Shown here one piece after another: positions 1 through 4,800 of a stretch of 5,282 nucleotides of DNA. Every line of letters begins with the position of its first letter. Position 1 is the first letter of the stretch. Below the pieces are notes generated by a model. The model made no database searches. It saw only the letters and a list, made by a program, of their open reading frames with translations, and was not told where the DNA came from. Source of the stretch: Comamonadaceae bacterium (GTDB lineage: Bacteria > Pseudomonadota > Gammaproteobacteria > Burkholderiales > Burkholderiaceae_C). The DNA is taken from positions 1 through 5,282 of the forward strand of contig CANHGF010000206.1 in the NCBI GenBank assembly GCA_947460065.1. Direction: 5' to 3'. The translations under genes and the position numbers were made by a program.

Positions 1-32
1 AGGCCCTCAACGACGAGCTCGAGGAGCTCTGA
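1..32 (+). CDS. C-terminal tail of an upstream gene (partial)
   Basis: An open frame enters from the left edge and ends at a TGA at 30-32, reading ALNDELEEL before the stop. The short acidic, leucine-spaced tail looks like the end of a helix, but nine residues are too few to identify a product. A GC-rich hairpin follows within eight bases, which fits the end of a transcription unit. The frame could be chance; the gene is inferred from position only. Confidence 0.35.
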   Translation, partial: ALNDELEEL

Positions 33-39
33 GGTCCTT

Positions 40-56
40 GGCCACGCCCCGTGGCC
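40..56 (+). terminator. GC-rich hairpin, possible terminator of the upstream gene
   Basis: GGCCACG (40-46) and CGTGGCC (50-56) are perfect inverted arms around a CCC loop, starting eight bases after the putative upstream stop. No T-run follows (the next bases are CTGTCGTCC), so this is not a canonical intrinsic terminator. It could instead stabilise the mRNA 3' end or contribute to Rho-dependent termination. Confidence 0.4.
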
Positions 57-106
57 CTGTCGTCCTGCGCCAGCATAGGGCACCCACGCACTATTAATGC
101 GCACGC

Positions 107-127
107 CGCGCCATGAAATGGGGCGCG
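107..127. repeat. GC-rich inverted repeat in the leader region
   Basis: CGCGCC (107-112) and GGCGCG (122-127) form perfect 6-bp arms around a 9-base loop. A second short hairpin overlaps its right side (GCGCG 123-127 with CGCGC 132-136). The two are mutually exclusive because they share 123-127. There is no T-run and no assigned function; the repeat lies 160-180 bases upstream of the solute-binding-protein start. Confidence 0.35.
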
Positions 128-200
128 CCTTCGCGCGGGCCAAGCCTTGAGCCGCTGCGCCTCAAGGGAAACCTTTCGGTCCTCTGTGAAAAAATTGTTT

Positions 201-224
201 CATGTAACATGGCAAGAAACTTGC
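201..224. promoter_or_regulatory. Two abutting palindromes, candidate operator upstream of the TRAP operon
   Basis: CATGT-A-ACATG (201-211) is directly followed by GCAAG-AAA-CTTGC (212-224), both with perfect 5-bp arms. They lie in a locally AT-richer stretch about 65-85 bases before the dctP-like start, where a promoter and operator are expected. A TTGTTT at 195-200 could be a weak -35 box, and TAACAT at 205-210 matches the -10 consensus at four of six positions. No pair of boxes has proper spacing, so the promoter itself is unresolved. The role as a regulator-binding site is inferred. Confidence 0.35.
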
Positions 225-275
225 GTTACTTTCGCATGTTTCGGCGAGGCTGTCTTGCCGGCCGCCCTCTACTTC

Positions 276-281
276 AAGGAG
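276..281 (+). promoter_or_regulatory. Ribosome binding site that fixes the dctP start
   Basis: AAGGAG lies five bases before the ATG at 287. It decides the start: the same frame is open back to an ATG at 113, but that codon has no Shine-Dalgarno sequence and would place 58 residues in front of a clear signal peptide. Confidence 0.85.
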
Positions 282-286
282 TGAAT

Positions 287-1312
287 ATGCGCCTTCGTCT
301 CATGGTTTCACTGGCCGCTGCCCTGCTTGCCACAGCGGTCCATGCCGATCCCATCACCCTCAAGGTGCTGGGCCAGCCCGTGGGCTCCGGCCTGATACAG
401 AAGAACAAGGAGCAGCCCTTCTTCGAGAGTCTGGCGCGCACCACCGGCTTGAGCTTGAATGTGCAATACGCCCCGGTCGATGTCGCAGGCATCCCGGATA
501 CCGACGGTCTGCGCGTACTCAAATCGGGCCTGTTCAATATGGTGTCCTTGCGCCTGCCTCAGGTCAGTCGCGACGAGCCCACGGTGCTGGGCCTGGATCT
601 GGTGGGGCTTAACCCCAGTTTCGAGGCCGGCAAAAAGAACACAGACGCCTTTTTCAGCACAGTCGACAAGCGCTTGCAGGCGCAGTTCAATGCAAAGCTG
701 CTGGGCGTCTGGCCGGCTGGCCCACAGGTGATCTTTTGTAAGCCGCAGATCAAAGGGCTGGCCGACCTCAAGGGCCGCAAGATCCGCGTCGGCGACCAGA
801 GCAGCGCTAACTTCGTCGCCGGCCTGGGCGCCACCGGCGTGCCCATGCCCTTCGGTGAAGTGCAGCAGTCGCTGGCCCGTGGCGTGGTGGACTGTGCTAT
901 CACGGGCCCGGCCTCGGCCAACTCCGGCGGCTGGCCCGAGGCCGCCACCACCGTGATGCCTTTGGCCCTGCAATTGGCTATCAACGGGTATGCCATCAAC
1001 CTCAATACCTGGCGCCAAATGCCCCCGGCCGATCAGGCCAAGCTGCAGCAGGCGGTGGACAGGCTGGTCAAAGACATCTGGTCCTATTCACAAGAGCTGG
1101 CCGAAGACGCCAATCGCTGCAATACCGGCGCCAGCCCCTGTACCTCGGGCAAGAGCTACAAGCTGACCTCGGTGCCGGTTACACCGGCCGATTTGGCCAC
1201 GGTCAAGAACGCGCTCAAGGAGCGCTCGCTGCCGGCCTGGACCCGTCAGTGCAACGCGGTCAATCCCAGTTGTGAGGCCGACTGGAACGCCACCACCGGA
1301 GCCGGTCTGTGA
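287..1312 (+). CDS. dctP: TRAP transporter periplasmic solute-binding protein (DctP family)
   Basis: This 341-residue protein is the extracytoplasmic receptor of a tripartite (TRAP) carrier, delivering a substrate, usually a carboxylate, to the DctQ/DctM membrane pair. Residues 1-20 form a Sec signal peptide: MRLR, a hydrophobic core, then VHA|DP as the likely cleavage site. The family core is at about 155-215: LADLKGRKIRVG carries Arg167, at the position of the conserved arginine that pairs with a substrate carboxylate in this family. It is followed by GVPMPFGEVQQSLARGVVD (184-202), the usual DctP signature. The mature chain has six cysteines (151, 203, 278, 285, 322, 329), more than usual; C278/C285 and C322/C329 are closely spaced and may form disulfides. 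Length is normal for the family. The stop overlaps the next gene's start by four bases. Family assignment is secure; the substrate cannot be read from the sequence, and 'dctP' is a family label rather than evidence for C4-dicarboxylates. Confidence 0.93.
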   Translation: MRLRLMVSLAAALLATAVHADPITLKVLGQPVGSGLIQKNKEQPFFESLARTTGLSLNVQYAPVDVAGIPDTDGLRVLKSGLFNMVSLRLPQVSRDEPTVLGLDLVGLNPSFEAGKKNTDAFFSTVDKRLQAQFNAKLLGVWPAGPQVIFCKPQIKGLADLKGRKIRVGDQSSANFVAGLGATGVPMPFGEVQQSLARGVVDCAITGPASANSGGWPEAATTVMPLALQLAINGYAINLNTWRQMPPADQAKLQQAVDRLVKDIWSYSQELAEDANRCNTGASPCTSGKSYKLTSVPVTPADLATVKNALKERSLPAWTRQCNAVNPSCEADWNATTGAGL

Positions 1313-1884
1313 GTTCGGCACAGGCCGGCCCGTCCGCCTATGAGCGCATGGCCGCCAACGTGTTTGGGGTGACCATGCTGGTCTTGGCGCTACTGGTCAC
1401 TGTCGAGACGCTGCTGCGCAAGTTCTTCTCGATTTCCTTGGGCGGCGTTGATGAGCTGGCGGGCTATTCGATCGCGGTTGGCGCGCCCCTGGCTTTTGTG
1501 GTGGCCTTGATGCAGCGTGCGCATATTCGCATCAACATCGTCTATATCTACATGGGGCCGCGCCTGAAAGCCTGTGTGGATTACCTGTCCATCTTCTCCC
1601 TGGGCCTGATGGCGGTATTTCTTTTCGGCTTTACCGTCAAGACGGTGCTGGAGACCCAGGCCTACCAATCGATCGCCCAGACCCCCTGGGCCACGCCCTT
1701 GATCTATCCGCAAGTGGTCTGGTTGCTCGCCATGGTGGTGTTCCTGTTGCCGGCGCTCTGGCTGCAGATTCGTGCCTTCAAGTTGCTCGTCAGCGGGCGA
1801 CCGCAGGATCTGAGCGAGCAGTTCGGCCCGGACACCCCTGAAGAGGAGTTGAAGGCCGAACTGGAAGATTTGCAGCGGCGCTGA
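1309..1884 (+). CDS. dctQ: TRAP transporter small membrane subunit (DctQ family)
   Basis: This 191-residue inner-membrane protein is the small subunit that pairs with DctM and helps dock the solute-binding protein. Four hydrophobic segments are visible at about 17-36, 49-68, 91-113 and 132-155, the DctQ topology. The family-typical pieces are DELAGYSIAVGAPLAFVVAL (48-67) and then QRAHIRIN (69-76), matching the conserved basic/His loop after helix 2. Translation starts at a GTG that overlaps the dctP stop (GTGA). GGAG at 1298-1301, seven bases upstream, supports this start over the ATG at residue 14 (MAANVFG). The C-terminus (about 165-191) is a charged tail with PEEELKAELEDLQRR, probably a cytoplasmic helix, longer than in many DctQ proteins. 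The protein is separate from DctM, not fused to it. Confidence 0.9.
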   Translation: MSSAQAGPSAYERMAANVFGVTMLVLALLVTVETLLRKFFSISLGGVDELAGYSIAVGAPLAFVVALMQRAHIRINIVYIYMGPRLKACVDYLSIFSLGLMAVFLFGFTVKTVLETQAYQSIAQTPWATPLIYPQVVWLLAMVVFLLPALWLQIRAFKLLVSGRPQDLSEQFGPDTPEEELKAELEDLQRR

Positions 1885-1887
1885 GCC

Positions 1888-1893
1888 AGGGAG
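1888..1893 (+). promoter_or_regulatory. Ribosome binding site of the dctM-like gene
   Basis: AGGGAG lies eight bases before the ATG at 1902, inside the 17-base gap after the dctQ stop. It gives the large subunit its own initiation site, whereas the dctQ and racemase genes begin at overlaps. Confidence 0.7.
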
Positions 1894-1901
1894 CCACCAC
1901 C

Positions 1902-3203
1902 ATGAGTCTTGTCTATCTGGCCATTGGCTTTGCGGTCATGCTGGCCCTGATGTTCCTGAGCCTGCCAGTGGCCTTTGCCATCTTGTTTGTCGGTACCGTC
2001 GGCGGTCTCTTGGCCCACGGCATGCCGCTGATCGACATGATGGGCGGCGTGGTCTGGAGCACGCTCAACAACTCGGTGATGACCGCCGTCCCCTTGTTCA
2101 TGCTGCTCGGAGAGTTGCTGCTGCGCGGCGGCATTGCTGACCGCATGTTCGACGCGCTGTCGGTCTGGCTGGGCCGCCTGCCGGGGGGCTTGCTGCATAC
2201 CAATATCGGTACCTGCGCCCTGTTTGCTGCCACCTCGGGCTCTTCGGTGGCCACCGCCGCCACAGTGGGCACGGTGGCTTTACCGGCGCTGACCGCCCGC
2301 AAATACCCGGTGGCGGCCTCTTTGGGCTCGTTGGCAGCAGGAGGCACACTGGGCATTCTGATTCCGCCCAGCGTCAATCTTTTGGTCTATGGCTCGCTGG
2401 CCAATGTCTCGGTCGGGCAGTTATTCATCGCGGGCATCATCCCCGGCCTGCTGCTGACCAGCTTGTTTTTCTTGTACGTGGCTTTGGCCCATTCCAAGGC
2501 GGGCAGCCTCGATCAGCCGGAAGCCTTGCCCCTGGCCGAGAAGATCGCATTGCTGCGCCATTTGATACCGCCGGGCGTGATCTTTGTGGTGGTCATGGGC
2601 AGCATTTATGGCGGTCTGGCCACGCCCACCGAGTCGGCCGCCCTGGGCCTGATGGCTGCGCTTTACTTTCTGGCTCGCTCGGGGCGCTTGCGCTGGACGC
2701 TGCTCGAGCATTGCTTCATGCAAGCCGCTCGTACCAGCGGCATGGTGATTTTGATCATCGTCTGTGCCTTACTGCTCAACGTCACCCTGGCCATGCTGGG
2801 TACCACCCAGGCTTTGACCCAATGGGTCGGAACCCTAGGACTGGACCGTTACTCGCTGCTGCTGATTCTGGTGATCTTCTATGTGATCCTGGGCATGTTC
2901 ATGGACGCCATGTCCATGCTGGTGCTGACCGTACCGGTGGCCGTGCCCATGGTGATGGCCGTTGGGGTCGACCCGGTCTGGTTCGGCATTTTCATCGTCG
3001 TCATGTGCGAGATTGCGCTGATCACACCGCCGGTAGGAATGAATCTGTTTGTGGTGCAGGGCCTGCGCAAGGACGGCGGTAGCTTTCGCGATGTCATCAT
3101 GGGCAGCTTGCCCTATGTCTTCATCATGTTGGGCTTTACCGCGCTGCTGATCGTCTGGCCGCAAATTGTCACTTGGTTGCCAGCGTCTGCCAGCGCGCCA
3201 TGA
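1902..3203 (+). CDS. dctM: TRAP transporter large permease subunit (DctM family)
   Basis: This 433-residue inner-membrane protein is the transport-catalysing subunit, expected to couple substrate uptake to an ion gradient (Na+ in characterised TRAP systems). It is hydrophobic throughout, with roughly 11-12 membrane segments, and its length is normal for DctM. Family motifs appear in order: FAATSGSSVATAATVGTVALP (108-128), GILIPPSVNLLVYG (151-164) with LFIAGIIPG (174-182), GGLATPTESAALG (237-249), and DAMSMLVLTVPVAVPM (335-350). Near the end come VDPVWFGI (356-363) and ALITPPVGMNLFVVQG (372-387). The two halves each carry a PP/TPP hairpin-type motif, as expected for the inverted-repeat elevator fold. 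The start is an ATG with a good Shine-Dalgarno, and the stop overlaps the following gene by four bases. No truncation or frameshift is visible. Substrate unknown. Confidence 0.94.
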   Translation: MSLVYLAIGFAVMLALMFLSLPVAFAILFVGTVGGLLAHGMPLIDMMGGVVWSTLNNSVMTAVPLFMLLGELLLRGGIADRMFDALSVWLGRLPGGLLHTNIGTCALFAATSGSSVATAATVGTVALPALTARKYPVAASLGSLAAGGTLGILIPPSVNLLVYGSLANVSVGQLFIAGIIPGLLLTSLFFLYVALAHSKAGSLDQPEALPLAEKIALLRHLIPPGVIFVVVMGSIYGGLATPTESAALGLMAALYFLARSGRLRWTLLEHCFMQAARTSGMVILIIVCALLLNVTLAMLGTTQALTQWVGTLGLDRYSLLLILVIFYVILGMFMDAMSMLVLTVPVAVPMVMAVGVDPVWFGIFIVVMCEIALITPPVGMNLFVVQGLRKDGGSFRDVIMGSLPYVFIMLGFTALLIVWPQIVTWLPASASAP

Positions 3204-3904
3204 GTCTGGTCGCTCAAGCCTGCCCCACGGCACAGCGCCGGGTGCTCGTGATCAACCCCAACACCAACCCGCTGGTGACCGTGCGGGTACGCGAGGTGGC
3301 TCAGCGGTATGCCGGTGAGCACCTGCGCTTTGAGGTGGTCAACCCCGATTCAGGGCCATTTTCTATCGAGAGCGACGAGGATAAACGCGTGGCCGAGCAG
3401 CAGGCGCTGCTCCTGATCGCCCAAGCTCAATTGCAACGCTATGACGCCTATGTCCTGGCCTGCTTTGACGATCTGGCTTTGCAGGCGGCACGCGGCATGG
3501 TTTCCGTGCCAGTGCTCGGTTGTTGCGAGGCCGGTATTGCCGCTGCGCGCCGGGTGTCGCCGGCCCTGGCCATCGTCACCACGGTGAGCGCGGCCCTGCC
3601 CGGCATCCGCGCCATGATGCGCCGCTACGGCGCGGGCGATTTGGCTACGGTGCGCGCTGCTGAGGTGGGTGTGGCGGAGGCTGCCCGCTCGCAGCCCGAT
3701 GCGCAGGCCCGGCTGCTCAAGGCAGTCAGCGCTGCGGTGAACAGTGACGGCGCTCGGGTCATCCTGCTGGCCTCGGGGGGCTTGACCGGCCAGGCTGAGC
3801 GTATCAGTGGCCAAGTCGGCGTGCCGGTGGTCGATGCGGTGGAGGCAGCGCTGCGTGAGGCTGCGCGGCTTTGCTCAAACCTGGTGGCCGAGCCCAGCGC
3901 CTGA
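3200..3904 (+). CDS. Asp/Glu/hydantoin racemase superfamily enzyme with Ser at the second catalytic position
   Basis: This 234-residue cytosolic protein belongs to the Asp/Glu racemase superfamily and most resembles the hydantoin/allantoin racemase branch, whose members invert a stereocentre with two cysteines. Family features: VLVINPNTN (15-23), NPDSGPFSIES (48-58), VLACFDD (85-91) with first catalytic Cys88, VPVLGCCEAG (103-112), and DGARVILLASGGLTG (183-197). In the last motif family members usually read LGCAG, but here Ser192 replaces the second cysteine. The gene may therefore encode a non-racemising relative such as an isomerase, lyase or decarboxylase, or a racemase with an altered mechanism. 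It starts at an ATG overlapping the dctM stop (ATGA). No Shine-Dalgarno is visible, so translation is probably coupled. An in-frame TTG at 3173 would add nine residues but also lacks a ribosome site. The operon context suggests action on the imported substrate. Superfamily assignment is confident, the reaction is not. Confidence 0.85.
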   Translation: MSLVAQACPTAQRRVLVINPNTNPLVTVRVREVAQRYAGEHLRFEVVNPDSGPFSIESDEDKRVAEQQALLLIAQAQLQRYDAYVLACFDDLALQAARGMVSVPVLGCCEAGIAAARRVSPALAIVTTVSAALPGIRAMMRRYGAGDLATVRAAEVGVAEAARSQPDAQARLLKAVSAAVNSDGARVILLASGGLTGQAERISGQVGVPVVDAVEAALREAARLCSNLVAEPSA

Positions 3905-3905
3905 C

Positions 3906-3920
3906 CGGGGCCGAGCCCCG
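3906..3920. terminator. Hairpin between convergent genes, possible bidirectional terminator
   Basis: CGGGGC (3906-3911) and GCCCCG (3915-3920) are perfect arms around a CGA loop. The hairpin begins one base after the racemase-like stop and ends eleven bases before the stop of the convergent DUF1003 gene. It lacks a T-run on either strand, so it is not a classical intrinsic terminator, but no other site in this 27-base gap could separate the two units. Confidence 0.5.
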
Positions 3921-3931
3921 CAGTGGATGCT

Positions 3932-4453
3932 TCAGCGCGGCGTCAGCTGGGCGATGCGCTCGGTCAGATCGCGCACCAGATCGGTCAGGGCCTTGATTTC
4001 CTTCTCGCGCATCAGGTCGATCTTCTGGTGCAGCCATTCAATTTCCAGCTCGGCCTTGACGTTGATCTCATAGTCGTTGCCGGCCTGCTGCCGGTCGACT
4101 TCGGCCTGGCGGTTCTGGCTCATCATGATCGCCGGCGCGGTGTAGGCAGCCTGAAACGACAGGATCAGGTTGAGCAGGATGAAGGGGTAGGGATCCCAGC
4201 CGCTGTCGGGATGGGCTAAGTTGTAGCCCAGCCACAGCACGATCAGCAGGCTTTGCACAATGATGAAGCGCCAGGAGCCAACCGTGGCCGCCACCTGGTC
4301 GGCCACCCGCTGGCCCAGGCTGGGACCCGGTAGGGGCGCCGGCTGCAAGGCCTGCGCCAGTTCAGCCCGATGCTGCCGGCGCCGGTGGCGCATCCATTGC
4401 AGCAATTGGGCGTCGCGCTCGCCCAGGCTTCGCCTGTCGTCGTTGTGATCCAT
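3932..4453 (-). CDS. DUF1003 family membrane protein
   Basis: This 173-residue protein matches the DUF1003 family, small inner-membrane proteins of unknown biochemical role. Residues 1-55 are hydrophilic and rich in Arg, Gln and His (RHRRRQHR at 22-29). The family signature starts at VGSWRFIIVQS (58-68), the first membrane segment (about 61-79). It continues through WDPYPFILLNLILSFQAA (86-103), the second segment (about 89-109), then PAIMMSQNRQAEVDRQQ (107-123) and DYEINVKAELEIEWLHQKID (127-146). The C-terminal 135-171 is a charged, heptad-like helix that may form a coiled coil. The AAGGAGG at 4459-4465 is five bases from this ATG and only two from a GTG one codon upstream, so the ATG is preferred. 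The gene converges on the TRAP operon and has its own upstream region, so no functional link is implied. A minus-strand TTGACG at 4527-4532 has no matching -10 box. Confidence 0.9.
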   Translation of the reverse strand: MDHNDDRRSLGERDAQLLQWMRHRRRQHRAELAQALQPAPLPGPSLGQRVADQVAATVGSWRFIIVQSLLIVLWLGYNLAHPDSGWDPYPFILLNLILSFQAAYTAPAIMMSQNRQAEVDRQQAGNDYEINVKAELEIEWLHQKIDLMREKEIKALTDLVRDLTERIAQLTPR

Positions 4454-4458
4454 CACAG

Positions 4459-4465
4459 CCTCCTT
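4459..4465 (-). promoter_or_regulatory. Strong ribosome binding site of the DUF1003 gene
   Basis: The minus strand reads AAGGAGG here, a near-perfect anti-16S match, five bases before the ATG at 4453. Spacing selects the ATG over the adjacent upstream GTG (4454-4456). Confidence 0.8.
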
Positions 4466-4548
4466 GATGTCGCCTGCGTTCGGGCTGCCGATTCTGCGCC
4501 CTGGGCGCGCTGCCGAGTCTGCGTTGCGTCAAGAAGTGTCCAGAGGGC

Positions 4549-4601
4549 GCGGCTCCCACAGACTGCCTGCGAGCCCTGGGCGAATTTTGTGGGAGGTCCG
4601 C
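4549..4601. repeat. REP-like inverted pair (CTCCCACA / TGTGGGAG)
   Basis: CTCCCACA (4553-4560) and TGTGGGAG (4588-4595) are perfect inverted arms 27 bases apart. The stem can extend outward by GCGG (4549-4552) with CCGC (4598-4601) across a two-base GT bulge. TGTGGGAG resembles the head of REP elements known from Pseudomonas, which carry a GTGG/GTAG start followed by a short palindrome and often occur as inverted pairs. Calling it a REP pair is by resemblance. Confidence 0.55.
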
Positions 4602-4646
4602 TCATGTGGGAGGGCCGCCCATGTTGGAGGTCCGCTCATGTGGGAG
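4588..4646 (+). repeat. 17-bp tandem repeat, three full copies and a truncated fourth
   Basis: Unit TGTGGGAGGTCCGCTCA occurs at 4588-4604, 4605-4621 (two changes, unit positions 10 and 15) and 4622-4638 (one change, position 4). A fourth copy at 4639 matches only TGTGGGAG (4639-4646) and then diverges. The unit starts with a REP-like GTGG head. The array ends about 155 bases before the transposase start, so it may be the target in which the insertion sequence landed. Confidence 0.85.
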
Positions 4647-4662
4647 ATGCTATGGATGCCTC

Positions 4663-4678
4663 CCTGCCTACGGGCAGG
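4663..4678 (+). repeat. Hairpin with a cTACGg tetraloop
   Basis: CCTGCC (4663-4668) and GGCAGG (4673-4678) are perfect arms around TACG. As RNA this gives a C-G closed UNCG-class loop, a very stable fold, formed only on the plus strand. No T-run follows, so it is unlikely to be an intrinsic terminator. It may structure an RNA made in the left non-coding end of the insertion sequence. Confidence 0.5.
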
Positions 4679-4758
4679 AAAGCAGGAAGGTGATTTGGTG
4701 TTGGCCGGGTATGGGGTGGATCCTCAGTCGGAACCGGCATCAAAGTGCCTAAAGGGAT

Positions 4759-4779
4759 GTGATAAACCGAGGTTTTCAC
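4759..4779. repeat. Bulged inverted repeat just upstream of the transposase ribosome site
   Basis: GTGA-(T)-AAACC, GA, GGTTTTCAC folds into a near-perfect inverted repeat with one bulged T (arms 4759-4768 and 4771-4779). It ends nine bases before the AGAGGA ribosome site of the transposase. Possible roles are a subterminal repeat of the element, a protein-binding site, or an mRNA structure affecting transposase translation. None can be chosen from one end alone. Confidence 0.45.
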
Positions 4780-4788
4780 TAACTCCGC

Positions 4789-4794
4789 AGAGGA
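4789..4794 (+). promoter_or_regulatory. Ribosome binding site of the IS110 transposase
   Basis: AGAGGA lies six bases before the ATG at 4801. It supports this start over later in-frame ATGs at 4819 and 4846, giving about 20 residues before the first catalytic motif. Confidence 0.65.
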
Positions 4795-4800
4795 TCCGAC

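Larger units (their letters stand above)
4454..4800. other. Gene-free interval between the DUF1003 gene and the IS110 transposase
   Basis: No coding frame with family character is seen in these 347 bases. From left to right it holds the DUF1003 ribosome site, a 13-bp GC-rich palindrome at 4496-4508 (GCGCC-CTG-GGCGC) and a REP-like inverted pair at 4549-4601. After these come a 17-bp tandem repeat at 4588-4646, a hairpin at 4663-4678, a bulged inverted repeat at 4759-4779 and the transposase ribosome site at 4789-4794. The left end of the insertion sequence must lie somewhere in the right-hand part. Confidence 0.7.

Noticed and set aside
92..97. TATTAA as a -10 box upstream of dctP
   Set aside because: The bases 17 positions upstream (GCCAGC) do not resemble a -35 box, and the site is about 190 bases from the start codon.
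113..286. Upstream extension of the solute-binding protein to an ATG at 113
   Set aside because: No ribosome site at 113; the ATG at 287 has AAGGAG at proper spacing and begins a clear signal peptide.
308..1018. Long minus-strand frame opposite dctP
   Set aside because: It lies entirely inside a confidently identified gene, has no family character and reflects GC-rich third positions.
1704..2377. Minus-strand frames opposite dctQ and dctM
   Set aside because: Compositionally biased (Gln/His-rich or Pro/Ala-rich) antisense shadows of the membrane-protein genes with no recognisable motif.
4588..4646. CRISPR array
   Set aside because: Units are contiguous 17-mers without spacers, so this is a tandem repeat, not a repeat-spacer array.
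4695..4717. TTGGTG...TATGGG as a transposase promoter
   Set aside because: The spacing between the boxes is only about nine bases, far from the 16-18 needed.
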